From Grifola frondosa (taxonomy: Eukaryota > Basidiomycota > Agaricomycetes > Polyporales > Grifolaceae): a DNA stretch of 64,000 nucleotides. Made by a program: the position numbers and the translations under genes. Below the pieces are notes generated by a model. The model saw nothing but the letters and a program-made list of their open reading frames with translations, was not told the origin of the DNA and searched no databases. The stretch's first letter is position 1. Each line of letters begins with the position of its first letter. Shown one piece after another: positions 50,753 to 61,684 of this stretch. Location of the stretch: the NCBI GenBank assembly GCA_001683735.1, contig LUGG01000038.1, forward strand, positions 124,001 to 188,000, written 5' to 3'.

Positions 50753-52460
50753 TCATACAAGAGACGGACACCATACCTCGACACCATTGAGACGGACTTG
50801 GCTGCGGCGGCGCCTGACGCGAAGGAGCGACTTGGTCGCGAACCACATGCCGAACATCAGCAAGAACGCGAACGCGATGCCGAAGACTGCGTCGGCCGCG
50901 GTGTTGCCGGTCGACGCCGACTCGATCCAGCCGGAGGCGGAGCCAGCGTGGCATGCGCGCGCCCAGTCGCCGTTGCTGTGGATGACCGAGTTCTCGAGGC
51001 GGTAGATGAACTCCGTGAGCGGGATGTCCTCGTGGTGCCCGAAGACGTGAATCGTCTCGAACTCTTCGTTCGTGCCGTTCTTGAACTGGAAGCGCAGGAA
51101 GTCGCGGACCTCAGGCGGGTGCGCGCGGCGCAGCTCGATGGCGAGGGCCGAACCGAAGTCAGCTAGGAAGAGGTGACTTCAGTAAGAAAAAATGTTTTCG
51201 GTGTGGGAATTAATGATATGGGACATACGGATGGCAGCAAGCTCGGGGCGGGACTTGATAACATCTGTCTGGTGGAAGAACGAGATGAACGGCTGGTAGG
51301 TCGTCTCGATCAGCATGAACTGGAGCGGGTCGCCGTTGAACGAGATGCGCTGGAGGGCCTTGAGGACGGAGCTTAGTGCCGTGCGACTGGCAACTATGCG
51401 TGCATCAAAACTGTAAGTGAAGACGAACGCCTAAAAGAACTGCATGATACGCAACTGTTACCGATGCCACCCATTTGCGAGTCGGAGAAGACCGCGTTCT
51501 CGCGGAAGTCAGCGAATCCTCGCGTCTGCTCAACGAAAGTGGGGGGAAGACGGTGAGCAAACGTCTTGTGGGTGAGCTGCGAAGCCACGTAGTCGTGGAT
51601 CTGGACGCAAGGTCTGTTAATGACATTTCATACAAAGGATGTTTGTAAAACATACGTTGTACTGTTGCGATTGAATATTAGTTAGCGCTAGCGAAGATGA
51701 ACAAATAGTTAGACACATACCGAGTTCTCCAAGGACGCCTGTCTGCCGAAGAGGTAATCCCGCAGATCGCCGTAGAAGGACTGCGCCTTCTTGGCGACCT
51801 CCTTGAACTGAGCGGAAGCCTGAACCTTCGCGACGTGCTTCTCGAATGCCTGCAAAGCAATAGTCAATTTCCATTCCCTAAATACAGCACATCACATAAT
51901 GCACTCACCGGGCAGTCAGTCCAGGGCTCCAGGGAGCGGTCGTTGCTGGGCTCCACGGTCTCCACTAAATTATAAGGTAAATTTAGCCTCACAGATGTCC
52001 GGAAATATCACATACCAGGGATGTACTGATAACCGCCGAGCGGGGCAACGATAGTCGTCTCGTTGGCAAGCAGGATTTTGTTGTTAGGGTTCGGGGGGAA
52101 GAGGCCTTGGAGAAGCGCGGTGGCCGAGTCGAAGACGGATGCACCCTCACCGCCAACCTTCACGCGCACATGAACCTGGTTGAGGTTGACGAGATCGGAG
52201 GTGATGCCCTTGATGTGCGAGGAAGACCCAGAGTTGAGGTAGGTCTCGCGCAGGTACGTGCCGAGCTGGTGGGATTGAACCTGGAATGGGGAAAAGTTAT
52301 GGTCTGCTTCTAACTGGGTCCGTGCGTGAGGTGCTACGTACCTCGCCGAGGGGGTGCTGGCAGTGGAACCAGGCTTGTAGGTGATGGGGTCCTGGTAGCA
52401 CTCGGTGCGATCACCATTGCGAGCGAGAACGACGACACCGTGGACTTCGGGATGAGACAT
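50753..52460 (-). CDS. Histidine acid phosphatase-fold protein, membrane-anchored
   Basis: About seven exons from ATG at 52460 to TGA at 50753-50755. The start reads MSHPEVHGVVVLARNGDRTE. This is the clade-2 histidine phosphatase active-site position, but the phospho-acceptor His of RHGxR is Asn here (codon AAT). Downstream are QSHQLGTYLRETYL, LEPWTDCPAFEKH, VFGHHEDIPLTEFIYRLE (the second catalytic region, with HE in place of HD) and a C-terminal transmembrane helix (AVFGIAFAFLLMFGMWFA) followed by a basic tail. Exon 1 needs one more base in a run of five G at 52350-52354 to give the conserved TPLGE-VQSHQLG join; I treat that as an assembly error. The family removes phosphate from small phosphorylated substrates. 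With Asn at the acceptor position activity is doubtful, though the substitution may be shared by a clade. Confidence 0.88.
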
Positions 52461-53447
52461 GATCGCAAGAGGTGCTGTGAGATGCTGTGAGGTGCTACGA
52501 GAAAAGGACACTGGAGGGATGAGGGTGATGGGGATGGCTTTATAGTCGGGAGGAAAGGCACGTTGTGCAGGCCTGTGGCTGCGCAACGTTGGCCGGCCTG
52601 TGATCAATGCCCAACATGCGGAAACTAGTGTGGAGACTTGCGGCGAATAGGGATCGCGGTACTCTACACGAAGCATCGCGGAGATGACAGAATGCGCACC
52701 TATTGTCTAACATGTCCGTGATCTTAATTACCCGGCACCTGGTGGCGCACGCAACCCTATGCGTCGAAATCGATATAGAAAAAAAAAAGAATGAAATACA
52801 CGGTTTTCGAAATTAGCCTTCGCCGTAGCACCGCTTCGCCATTGGTTGTCCAATTTAAGAACCGTGTTTGTTGAAAGACAAACGGAAGAGAAAAGCATTG
52901 CTCTTGGCAATGGCGTGCAAGCTCCAGATGGCCGCGTGCTTCAGACCTCGCCCACTTTCGATCATGTAGCACGACGCTGAGCACGACCTGTCCTGCCCTG
53001 TCCTGCCCGCCTGCGGCGCTGCGCGTTTTGGAGGAACGGTTCATCTTCACGTGACCGTTTGCGATCATATCAGACCCGCGACAAATAATATGCTATCGAG
53101 CAAAGGATCAAACAACGGAATAGGACATTTTTAGCAGCACTCACTGTGGGTACGGCGTTCGCTTTACGATACAGCAATGTTCATTTCAAATCTAGGCGGC
53201 TTGAGTCCGTGGCCAGCCGTGCATACATGTGACACAGCACAACACGAGGCTGAATTCAGTTTGGTCAATACCCATGAAGTTTGCAGCATTCTCAGCTTGC
53301 GAATCAAACTTCCATACTATGTCCCTGACAGAACAGGCTGGTGGAGCATGGCGAAAATTGCCGCCTAGAGGACACACCGCAACTTTGTTCGACAAGCAGA
53401 TGGTAAGCACGACGATTAGATGGCCGCGGTCTCCTCTTTTGTGGAAT
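52461..53447. other. Intergenic, no gene seen
   Basis: This spacer lies upstream of the phosphatase-fold gene and downstream of SRP72. A poly-A run sits near 52780-52789. Open frames here are low-complexity or continue past the true SRP72 stop; none carries a domain. Confidence 0.5.
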
Positions 53448-54550
53448 CTATTTCCTCTTTTTCCCCTTACCTGAGCCAGAGCCCTTGCCCCCCATCCCAG
53501 CACTCTCGACAATCCCCTGTGTCGCCCCCCGGCACCTTTTCTCCTCTTGCCGCCTTGCCCCAAGTTTGAGCGCTCGCTCTTCTTAAGCCATCGTTCGGGA
53601 TCTGGTGGGGGTGTGACACCGGGAATGACCCCCGCCGGCACACGCTTCATCCGCACCTCCTTGATCTTCTTCGTAGTATCGTCATCTATGCGCACTTCTT
53701 TCGCCGCATCTGCTGACACTGATGCGAGTGCAGCGAGGGAGGAGGGCTGCTGGGGTGGTGGTGCGGTTTCCAAACCGCTCGTCAGGGCAGACGGCAGTGT
53801 GTCGAGGACACGGAGGAAATCGGTGTCAATGAAATCAAGATGTTTCTGCGATGCCTCGAGGTTGGTCAAGATATCCGATTGCTCCTCCGAATTCTGTCGG
53901 TGAAACATCAGCACCATGCTTGCGTGATCGATGCGGTACGCACGGGCTCGGCGGTGTCAAGTAGCTGATTGTAGATGTCGAACGCCGCTTGGTAAGAGCC
54001 TTGCCTGTATGTCTGGCGAGGCAAGTCAGTGTGAGCGTCACAAGCTAGGGATTGCCAGCCATACCAGTTGCGCATCCAAATGCAGGACACCTCTGTCATC
54101 CTCGCCTTTCTTCTTCTTGATCACATTAAGCACTTCCCTCGCTTCGGACTCGTGGTGCAATCGATACAACGAATACGCCTTCTCAAACGCATACTCAGAG
54201 AAAGTACCATCACCGCTGATCATGGACAGTGCGGCGCTGTACTGATCCGTCTGCAACAACAGGAACAGCTTCGTCTGTAAGGCATCCTGGTCGTGTGGAT
54301 TAAGGTGCAGGACTTTCCGTAAACGGCATATCAGATGTACAGAAGGATGTGGAGACTGGGAGGCATACGTACTCTTGTCGCATGTCTTGATGGCGTTGGC
54401 CAGATGTCCGCCCTCAATCTGAGCACATAGGGAAGTGAAGAGACGTTTCAATCTGTCTGTGACTGGCAAGGGCTGTTTGGGCGTGGCGTTTTGTCTTGCA
54501 TTCTTGTTGGAGGTGTTGCTCTTGGTGGAGGTAATTGTCTTAGGCCCCAT
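53448..54550 (-). CDS. SRP72: Signal recognition particle subunit SRP72, short form
   Basis: Four exons give roughly 315 residues. Exon 1 (from 54550) is MGPKTITSTK... with RLKRLFTSLCAQIEGGH. TPR-like helices follow (HDQDALQTKLFLLLQTDQY, YAFEKAYSLYRL), then YRQGSYQAAFDIYNQLLDTAEP and NSEEQSDILTNLEA. The C-terminal part has the SRP72 RNA-binding signature GVTPPPDPERWLKKSERS and KRRKGAGG. SRP72 binds 7S RNA with SRP68 in the particle that targets secretory ribosomes to the ER. A C6 run at 53525-53530 is one base short; adding it restores ATQGIVES and a lysine-rich end with stop TAG at 53448-53450. The protein is about half the length of yeast or human SRP72 because the central TPR array is absent. 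Confidence 0.9.
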
Positions 54551-54830
54551 AATGAATACTCTGAAGGCCCAAAAGTTGTGGAGAGAAGTAGAGAGTGAAT
54601 ATGGATTGTGGCGGTACTTACGCGTACAAGATGTATAGAAAAGAAGGTTAATGATTGTTTGCTTCTTAATAAGTAGACGAGTTATAGCTATCAGAGTTTC
54701 AATATAATAAGATTGTTACTTGTGCAAGCAACGTCCACAAACGTTTACTAATCTTCCAAAAACGGCAGTGACGAATCCCTCTGTTCATCGTCGACCATCG
54801 TCTGCTCTCTAATCTCTCACACGCTTTACA
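54551..54830. promoter_or_regulatory. Divergent promoter, SRP72 / pinin-like gene
   Basis: 280 bp separate the two start codons on opposite strands. The stretch is AT-rich, as expected of a shared promoter. No specific binding site is claimed. Confidence 0.5.
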
Positions 54831-56066
54831 ATGGCCACAGAAGAGTGTGTACATCCCTATCTCGAATCGATACTGGCAGACTAACATACATCTAGGCCCA
54901 TGCAAGACATGCCTCAAGTGGAATCCCAGGATTCACAGATGGAAGATACGTCGGACCTCCCGACTGCGCCGGCGGCGATGGCGACCAAAAACAAGAAGCG
55001 GCCAAGGATAGATTTCGCCGTCGAGTCCCGCGAGCGCAAGCGGGGCAAGACGATGTTCGGGCTCGTCCTCGGCACGCTCAACAAGGCGAAGAATGAGGAC
55101 AAGGAGCGCAATGCGAGCGAAGCGGTGCGTCCCCGTCGTCGTCCTCGATCTCGCTGTGTGTTACTCAATATGACTGTGGCACGCATTACAGGCAAAGAAG
55201 AGGCAGCTGATCGAGCAGAGGTTACAAGATAAGCTGCGAAAAGAGACTGACTCTGTCAGGAGGGCCGAAGAGGCCAAAAAAGACAAGACACTCGCGAACA
55301 GGAAAGAAGAAGACCTCCAGCTCAAGGATTCCATCGTGCGTCTCATTACAATGTTTCTTCACAGTGATATTAACAATGCGTAGTACAAGCTGCGTCGGAC
55401 ACGGCTACCACTACTCTCCAATTTTCTGCTCACATCCGACTCGATACTGTCCGAGGACGCCACTCCACCTCCGCCCACGAACAATCCTCCGATAGGCCCA
55501 GCCCGCTCGCACCCGCCTCCGCTATACTACCTACCCGCCATTCTCACACCTGCACAAGAAACCTTTCTGCAGCGGCGTAAAGCCGAGGTACGCTTTCGTT
55601 CTCGTCCACGTAACTTCTTCGCTCACCGTCTGGGTATTAGGTAAAGGAGGCAGCGGAGAAGGAATGGACAAACTTCCATGCTGAGCGGACGGCGGGTATC
55701 GAGGAGATCAACCAGTTGCGCCAGCGCGTCGCCGAAGAAGAGGTGCGACGGAAGACCGAACGACAAGACCAAGACGTAGAAGACGCTTCCACAGCAGTGG
55801 AGTCAGCAGCACCCGGTGATACACTGATGGCGACGGAGTCCGAGGACAAGCCCGTGGCGGGCGAAACCACCACGGTGAACAGGAAGGCGCGCGAGGCGCC
55901 GGCCCAGATGGATGTCGATGAGGGCAGCGCCACACCGAGTATGGCAGGGCAGCCAAAGGCTGAGAGCGGTAAGGACGAGGGTGGCAAGGGGACTACGGCG
56001 GAGCACGAGATAAAGGAAGAGTCGGCGCCCATGCAGGCGGACGACGACGATGCGGTGGAGTATTAA
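54831..56066 (+). CDS. Pinin/SDK/MemA domain protein
   Basis: Five exons. Exon 1 is only 14 nt (54831-54844, MATEE) and joins at 54896. Exon 2 carries the family core RGKTMFGLVLGTLNKAK. It is followed by charged coiled coil in exons 3-5 (KKRQLIEQRLQDKL, RRAEEAKKDKTLANRKEEDLQ, EEINQLRQRVAEEE) with a Pro-rich segment between (TPPPPTNNPPIGP). The C-terminal third is acidic and disordered (QADDDDAVEY). Pinin-family proteins associate with spliceosomal and exon-junction complexes in the nucleus. By analogy this is a nuclear splicing-linked factor; that is inference from the short domain. The gene is divergent from SRP72. Confidence 0.82.
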
Positions 56067-56412
56067 TTTAGCTGTAGTGTCTGTTGTATGACTCGTATTT
56101 CTTTGCTGATCTGTGTTTAGTGCTTCTTGTACATGTCTTTGCTCTGTTCCCTGTGTCATACCTACTGCCTGCCTGATGCGTGAGAATGAGGTGCGAGTGT
56201 ATATGCATTGTTGGAATGAAGGGGTATCGTCGTAAACAGTATGACCGGATTATCTGCAATGACTAAAGAGCAAACAATGCAGTGACCTAGGGTAACTGGG
56301 AAATAATGCCACAAGTCCGAAACGACTACGTGCAGTCCATTTACAGCAAAACATTGAAAAAATCGACAGCAGCAATGAGAAGTGATAAACCCACAGCGGC
56401 ACAGATATCTCA

Positions 56413-57210
56413 TCACCCGAGGACCACCCCGAGCAGTGCAAAAGCGAGCGCAGTCGCGACGGCCATTCCGAGTCCAGAGGGCCGATGCACAGCAAGCGCA
56501 GTATTGGCGCCGGTACCCCGTCGAGCTTGATGCAGCCGAAGCCGACGACGTAGTACTCGACGCGGAGGATGTCGGATCGGAAGTGTTCGACGACCTCGTC
56601 GTGGAAGAGGATGAGGAGGTAGATGAGGACGTGGATGAGGACGTCGGTGCGGGGAAGGACAAGGAGACGCTCGGCGACGCGACGTTGCAAAATTGCTGGG
56701 ACACACCCTCGGCGGCGGATAAATCGGTGGAGCAATTAGAGCTGATGCAGCTCACGATCCCGCTCGCAAAACGCGTCGAACTGAGGATCCGAGGGTTAGG
56801 CGTGGTTAAGGCCGCAGGCAGGGCAAAACGTACTTGGCGCAATAACAATTCACATCCACGATGCTGTTGCAACCAACATCAGATATGGCCAGAGCCAAAC
56901 ATGAATTCACTGGTTCGTCATGAGCCTTTAATCATATTGCAGCATTGATATGTCAAAACAACTCACCGCAGTCTGAGTATCCGCTGAGACTGGGAAAATT
57001 GGCGGTAGTCGTGGAAGTTGCAGCTGTGCTGCTGCCCAAGCTCGAACTAGTGCTGCTGGCATTCCCTGTTAGAGTTGAAGAAGTACTATTTGTCGTTCCG
57101 GAAGGCGAGGGCGTGGTGGGTATCAAAGAAACGGTATGCGATTGAGCCGAGGCTGGAGAGAGCGTGCACGAAAGCAACACGATTAGCGGAAGAGGGAGCA
57201 TGATGAACAT
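56413..57210 (-). CDS. CFEM-domain GPI-anchored surface protein
   Basis: Three exons. Exon 1 starts MFIMLPLPLIVLLSCTLSPASA (signal peptide), then a Ser/Thr-rich stretch and SGYSDC. Exon 2 is VNSCLALAISDVGCNSIVDVNCYCA; exon 3 gives FASGIVSCISSNCSTDL and QQFCNVA. Together these supply the eight cysteines of a CFEM domain, in which an Asp usually helps bind heme or iron. A long Ser/Thr-rich stalk follows. The GPI tail (SGLGMAVATALAFALLGVV) lies in another frame; one base too many in a C4 run at 56516-56519 explains this. Fungal CFEM proteins act at the cell surface in heme capture, adhesion or host contact; which applies here is unknown. It converges on the pinin-like gene. Confidence 0.87.
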
Positions 57211-57616
57211 TGTGGAGGTATAAGACAACTGAGGCCTGAGGCCTGAGGTGCCGAGAAGGAGAGGGGGGAGAAGAATGGAAGCTGGACTGAGAGGACGAGA
57301 TCAACGTTTCTCCCCCAGCGTGACGCCAATTTGTGAGAGTCACAGGAGCTGTCACATCTCTGGCGAGCCCTTATGCGGACAAGGTTATGAACGGAGGCAG
57401 TTTTGAGCCAGCATATCATATAGGAAATTGTTCATAAAGCGGGAAAAAATATGATCTACCCGCGAGATCTATGCTGCATTGTCTCATTGAAGTCCGCAAA
57501 CAAGAAAGCGATACAAAGAGCACAGCAATTCTTCGTTCCTATGAATTATAGTCACAACACGGACAGCACGAAGCCAACACAACTATAGAACATAAAGGAT
57601 GTGAGAACAGCGGCCA
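57211..57616. other. Intergenic, no gene seen
   Basis: Spacer between the CFEM gene start and the end of dynamin copy 2. No feature was recognised. Confidence 0.5.
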
Positions 57617-60348
57617 TCACAACCACAACTCAAGTAGCTGCTTTTTCGCGGTATGCAGACGCGCCTTCTTCTTCTGCAGCTCCTCCCGACGGTTCGCAAT
57701 AGTAGGAGGCTCTTGCAGGTATTCGGCGCAGCGCAAACTCCCGTCAGCACCACCTATACCAAGTCCCATCCTCAAGGCCTTCTCCAATGCCTGATCGCGG
57801 TCCATGCTCAATATCAATTCGTGGTCGATCGCCATCGGGATATTATCCACGAAGCGTTTGTAGGCAACTGATAGATGGGGCGTTGTAAAACGATGAACAA
57901 AAATGCAGTATCAGACGAACGACATACCTTGGTAGTATGCACGCACGCCGGCCATAATCTCAATGGCGGCATCGTACGGATCCGCGGGGAGCAGTTTCGG
58001 GAGGTCGCTTGGTTGGACATCATGCATGCCGAGCTCAGTCAGTCCCGTCATGATTCTCGTCACAACGTCATTTCCCGAAACTCGGGATGAATGAAGCATG
58101 CCAATGAGAGGTGCGTCGTTGCTCTGTGCACGACATCCTTTGTAGTATGCCAAGAACTTCTCTCGGTAGTCGGCGTAGTAATGCTCGTTCAGGGTGCGAG
58201 GACGTTTCTCGAGGTTGAGCAGCCAGCCGATATAGCTGAGCGTCGACTGAGAGGACGACGTAATGAAATCTGTCACGATGGCCCTGGGTACCGAGTCTTT
58301 CAATGCGAGCAAATCACAATCTTCAAAAAATGACGCACGTAACGTTGCTCTGAAGCTGCGGATACTGGGCGAAGTGGGTCCGAATCAATCTCTTCACGCG
58401 GTGCACAAGAGTGTTGTGCACGGCTTCGAACAGTTTCTTCGCGGGCGTCTCCCACTTGTGAATGATCTCAACAATGAACTGCTGGGTCACAACGAACGGG
58501 TAGTTATCAGGCAACTCGCGAGTGATCGCCCTACATCCATTTGTCAATGTTCACTTCGTAAAACAACCGCGTATAAACATACTTTCTTGCACGATCCATT
58601 ACATCATCGATGTAAATAGCTTGTTCGTTGTCTTCCGGAATAAGATGAGCCTCTTCGTTCGAAATGAAGCCAGGGGCCTCAAATTGATCAGTAGTCTTAT
58701 CACGTTCGGATGGCTTGAAGTGGGGCGCCGTGGCGCGGATCGCCTTCTTGAACACTTCGTGATCCGGACGAATAGACTGCAGAAGCCCATCCTCCTCAGG
58801 TGTTCCCTCAATAAACCTCGCAACGATACGGGAGAAAGTCCCCAAGAGCTGCAGTACCTCGCCCAGAGCGTCCGTGGAGGGGGGCATCGGGAGCCGACGG
58901 AGGTGATCTTCAGTTGTCTGCAACTGGTTCTGCAGTTCGGTTTGAATCTCCGGAAGCCTTGCGAAAATAAAAGGACAATCAGGCTCGGACATGAGGTAGT
59001 TGTTTTCGACCAAGCACGAACCTTTTAGAGATCAGATCCGACAACACCATGCTCAGGCGCTCCGTGAGATTAGCAGTCCCGAGGTGATCTTGGAACTCGA
59101 AGTCGAGCCCTGACCACGGCGAGGTCGAAGAAAAATAGTCGCGTTCATCTTGGCGCGCTTCCTCCCATGTTATTCCAGCTGCGAGGGCACGAGAGTCAGG
59201 CTGCTTCACGCTAAACCACCCGTTATCAAGGTGCTCCTTCTCATTCTTGATAAAGCGAAGCCACTGGTGCTCGTCCCCTCGGGGATGCGGTCAGGCTTCG
59301 TAAGGACTCCTAGGATGGGATGAGCAACTTCTATGGGGACAATATTCATCATAGGGTACCAACCAATAGTACGTTTGCCCTCCGGGTCGAACGTCTTCGC
59401 GAGATGGTGAGCACCCTGATTTTCGAAATCGGCTACATGATATTGGTTGTGAGTTACAAAAATGCATCAAAATTCTAGCACTCACTTTCGCATGCCACAG
59501 TAAGGAGAATGATGCAACTAGGTTTCTCAATGTACGAAGTTACCAATTTCTTGACCAAGTCAATGTCGCCGCTGCTTCCTCCGGTGCCGACACTGGCAAT
59601 CAGCCCTGAAACACAATAGAGGTAAGATGAAGATCGAAAGGAAAGATCGATCGCAATACCTGGAAGATCACGAAACGATAAGTCCGCGACATCATTTCCA
59701 CTGATCTGCAACGAGACGCAGTTGGTGGAGAACGTCAGCTCGCGATCCGCAGGATCTTTGTCTTCTCCCAGCAGGAACTGACGAGAGCTGGTCGATGGGT
59801 GAAGAATGGCGCGCTGCGCTCGTCTGATACGCTCCTCGACCTCTACCTTTTCGAAGATTGGTTCTCCGAAGCACTCATTTCTGGCTTGGCCGAGAGGATG
59901 ACCGTGCTCGTCAACGATAAAGCGAAGAGAAACTGTGCACTTCCATGGCTCGGGAGAGTGCGATAAGCGACACTCTGTAGGACACCTGCGTCCAAGATGA
60001 GTGGATATCCGGAGCTGTAGCGGCCGCGCGGCGTACCTCGTACACGTCCCACTCGCTCGCGGGAGCGTGATGCCAGAGATCGACTCGATGAGAGACGACT
60101 TCCCAGCACTCTGGGAGCCTATCACGGCAATCACAGGTAAGTCGATATCGACATGGACACTGTAGGACAGCTCTAGGTCAGCTACTTGATCACGGCATTG
60201 ATGAGCTGCTTACCCTGTAGAGTGTAGGCTGTTCACGAGGTCCAACATTTTGCGTCTGGCAGAGGAATAGTGGGATCGGAAAGACCTACACCACTGTTTA
60301 CTGCGCAGCTGTGTCCGTGTCCGCTCCATCAGGGAGGTGGGATAGCAT
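57617..60348 (-). CDS. Dynamin-like GTPase (copy 2, inverted paralogue)
   Basis: This has the same domain order as copy 1: [87 protein letters not shown] and effector domain [16 protein letters not shown] ending KKQLLELWL. Stop at 57617. The ATG at 60348 (MLSHLPDGADTD) is placed by alignment with copy 1 ([12 protein letters not shown]). Frame slips occur in exon 1 near 60285 and in a three-G run at 60272-60274 (one short), and in a C4 run at 59275-59278 next to the G4 motif (one short). Middle and effector exons are clean. Intron positions I could compare match copy 1. It is either functional with assembly errors or a decaying duplicate; the homopolymer context favours the former. Confidence 0.87.
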
Positions 60349-61684
60349 CCTATTAAGGATAGGTTTGAAAGGAGAGTGAACGCAGCGAATACGTGAAGAC
60401 CACTGCAGTCTTATAGGTCGCAAGCCTGGATAAACAATGGATAATAAATAAATGTCCCTCGAAACGATCGTCATCATCACAAGTGACAGCAATTGCGTAG
60501 AACGCACTGAAGTAGGAAGACATGAGACCTGAAAACTTGAGCCACATGGCTAGAACAGCACGATAGAGAAATATCTGTCCGGCGTGTACACCCTGCGGAT
60601 CCTTGGTAGCCTCGTTGCAGTACTTAAAGTGGGTAACATCCACGTTGGAAACCGTCGTGTTTGACGACAGGACATCCTTCCAGAAAGATCAGTCCCTGGT
60701 AGCCATGCAAGGCAACTGCCTTTCTGTGAAGTCAATTTTTTTTTCACTTCGAGCTGACTGCGCCGTGGCAGACAATGTCGAGTGCTTCCTTGTCCTCGTT
60801 CCGCAACGCGCCGCAGAACCACACAAAGTTGTTCCATGGCGTGTTCAAATGATCAGAAGAAACTGTCAACATGACGTTACGACGGAACAAGGTCGAGATA
60901 CAATGCCGCAGCAAGCACGGTCTAACGGTCTATGCAATGAAGTGAAAAGCAGCAGTGAGAGCTCTGGAGGCATGGAATGATTTTATAATTGCCTACGCGA
61001 GCATCTGGGAGGCGAACGCGCCCAACGGTGACGAGCGACCCAAAGTCGCAGGGAAATCATCGAAACCCCACAGCGACATACTAGCTCATAGCAGCCTGAG
61101 GCTCGTACATTTGGAAAATGTACAGTCCATCAATGAAGGATCACAATTGAATGCAAGTATAACGGCGACAGTAATTGTCATCCGTGTGATATTCCATATA
61201 TATGAGACCCGTATGACGTGATACCTGTGAGGTAGCACTAGCGAAGTGTGCCGTATTTGAGATAGATCATACGAACGAGGTTTCGGGGCCTCATTAAGAT
61301 GAATCTAACGATACGTATTGTTTCGCTTGGATGAAAATTTGAACATGATATGCCGTCTCATTACATAGGAAGACATCGTCTACTAGATATGTTTGAGTAT
61401 GACACATGGAAAGAAGAGGATATATGCGGACCAAATTTTACCTGGAACAGTGTACTAGCATTGGGATCAAATATCCCATTAGGATTGACGATATCATCAT
61501 GAATTCCAAACCATCACAGGTCTTAGGAAGCAGACGTTCGCAGGATAAATGAAGCGCTGCGCTCATGAGCGTCATAGTGGTGGTCGTGCGTGGGAACGAA
61601 ATGATGGCGGAGTGGCGAGGGGATGAGTCGTGACAATCCCTTGTCGCGATCTGTCACCACCCACATTTCTGTGACGCCTGCGCA
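60349..61684. other. Intergenic, no gene seen
   Basis: 1.3 kb between the dynamin copy 2 start and the last gene, both transcribed away from it. No exon chain with a recognisable domain was found on either strand. Confidence 0.45.

Noticed and set aside
53192..53447. Long C-terminal extension of SRP72
   Set aside because: It arises from a one-base slip in the C6 run at 53525-53530. The correct frame gives the lysine-rich SRP72 end and stops at 53448.
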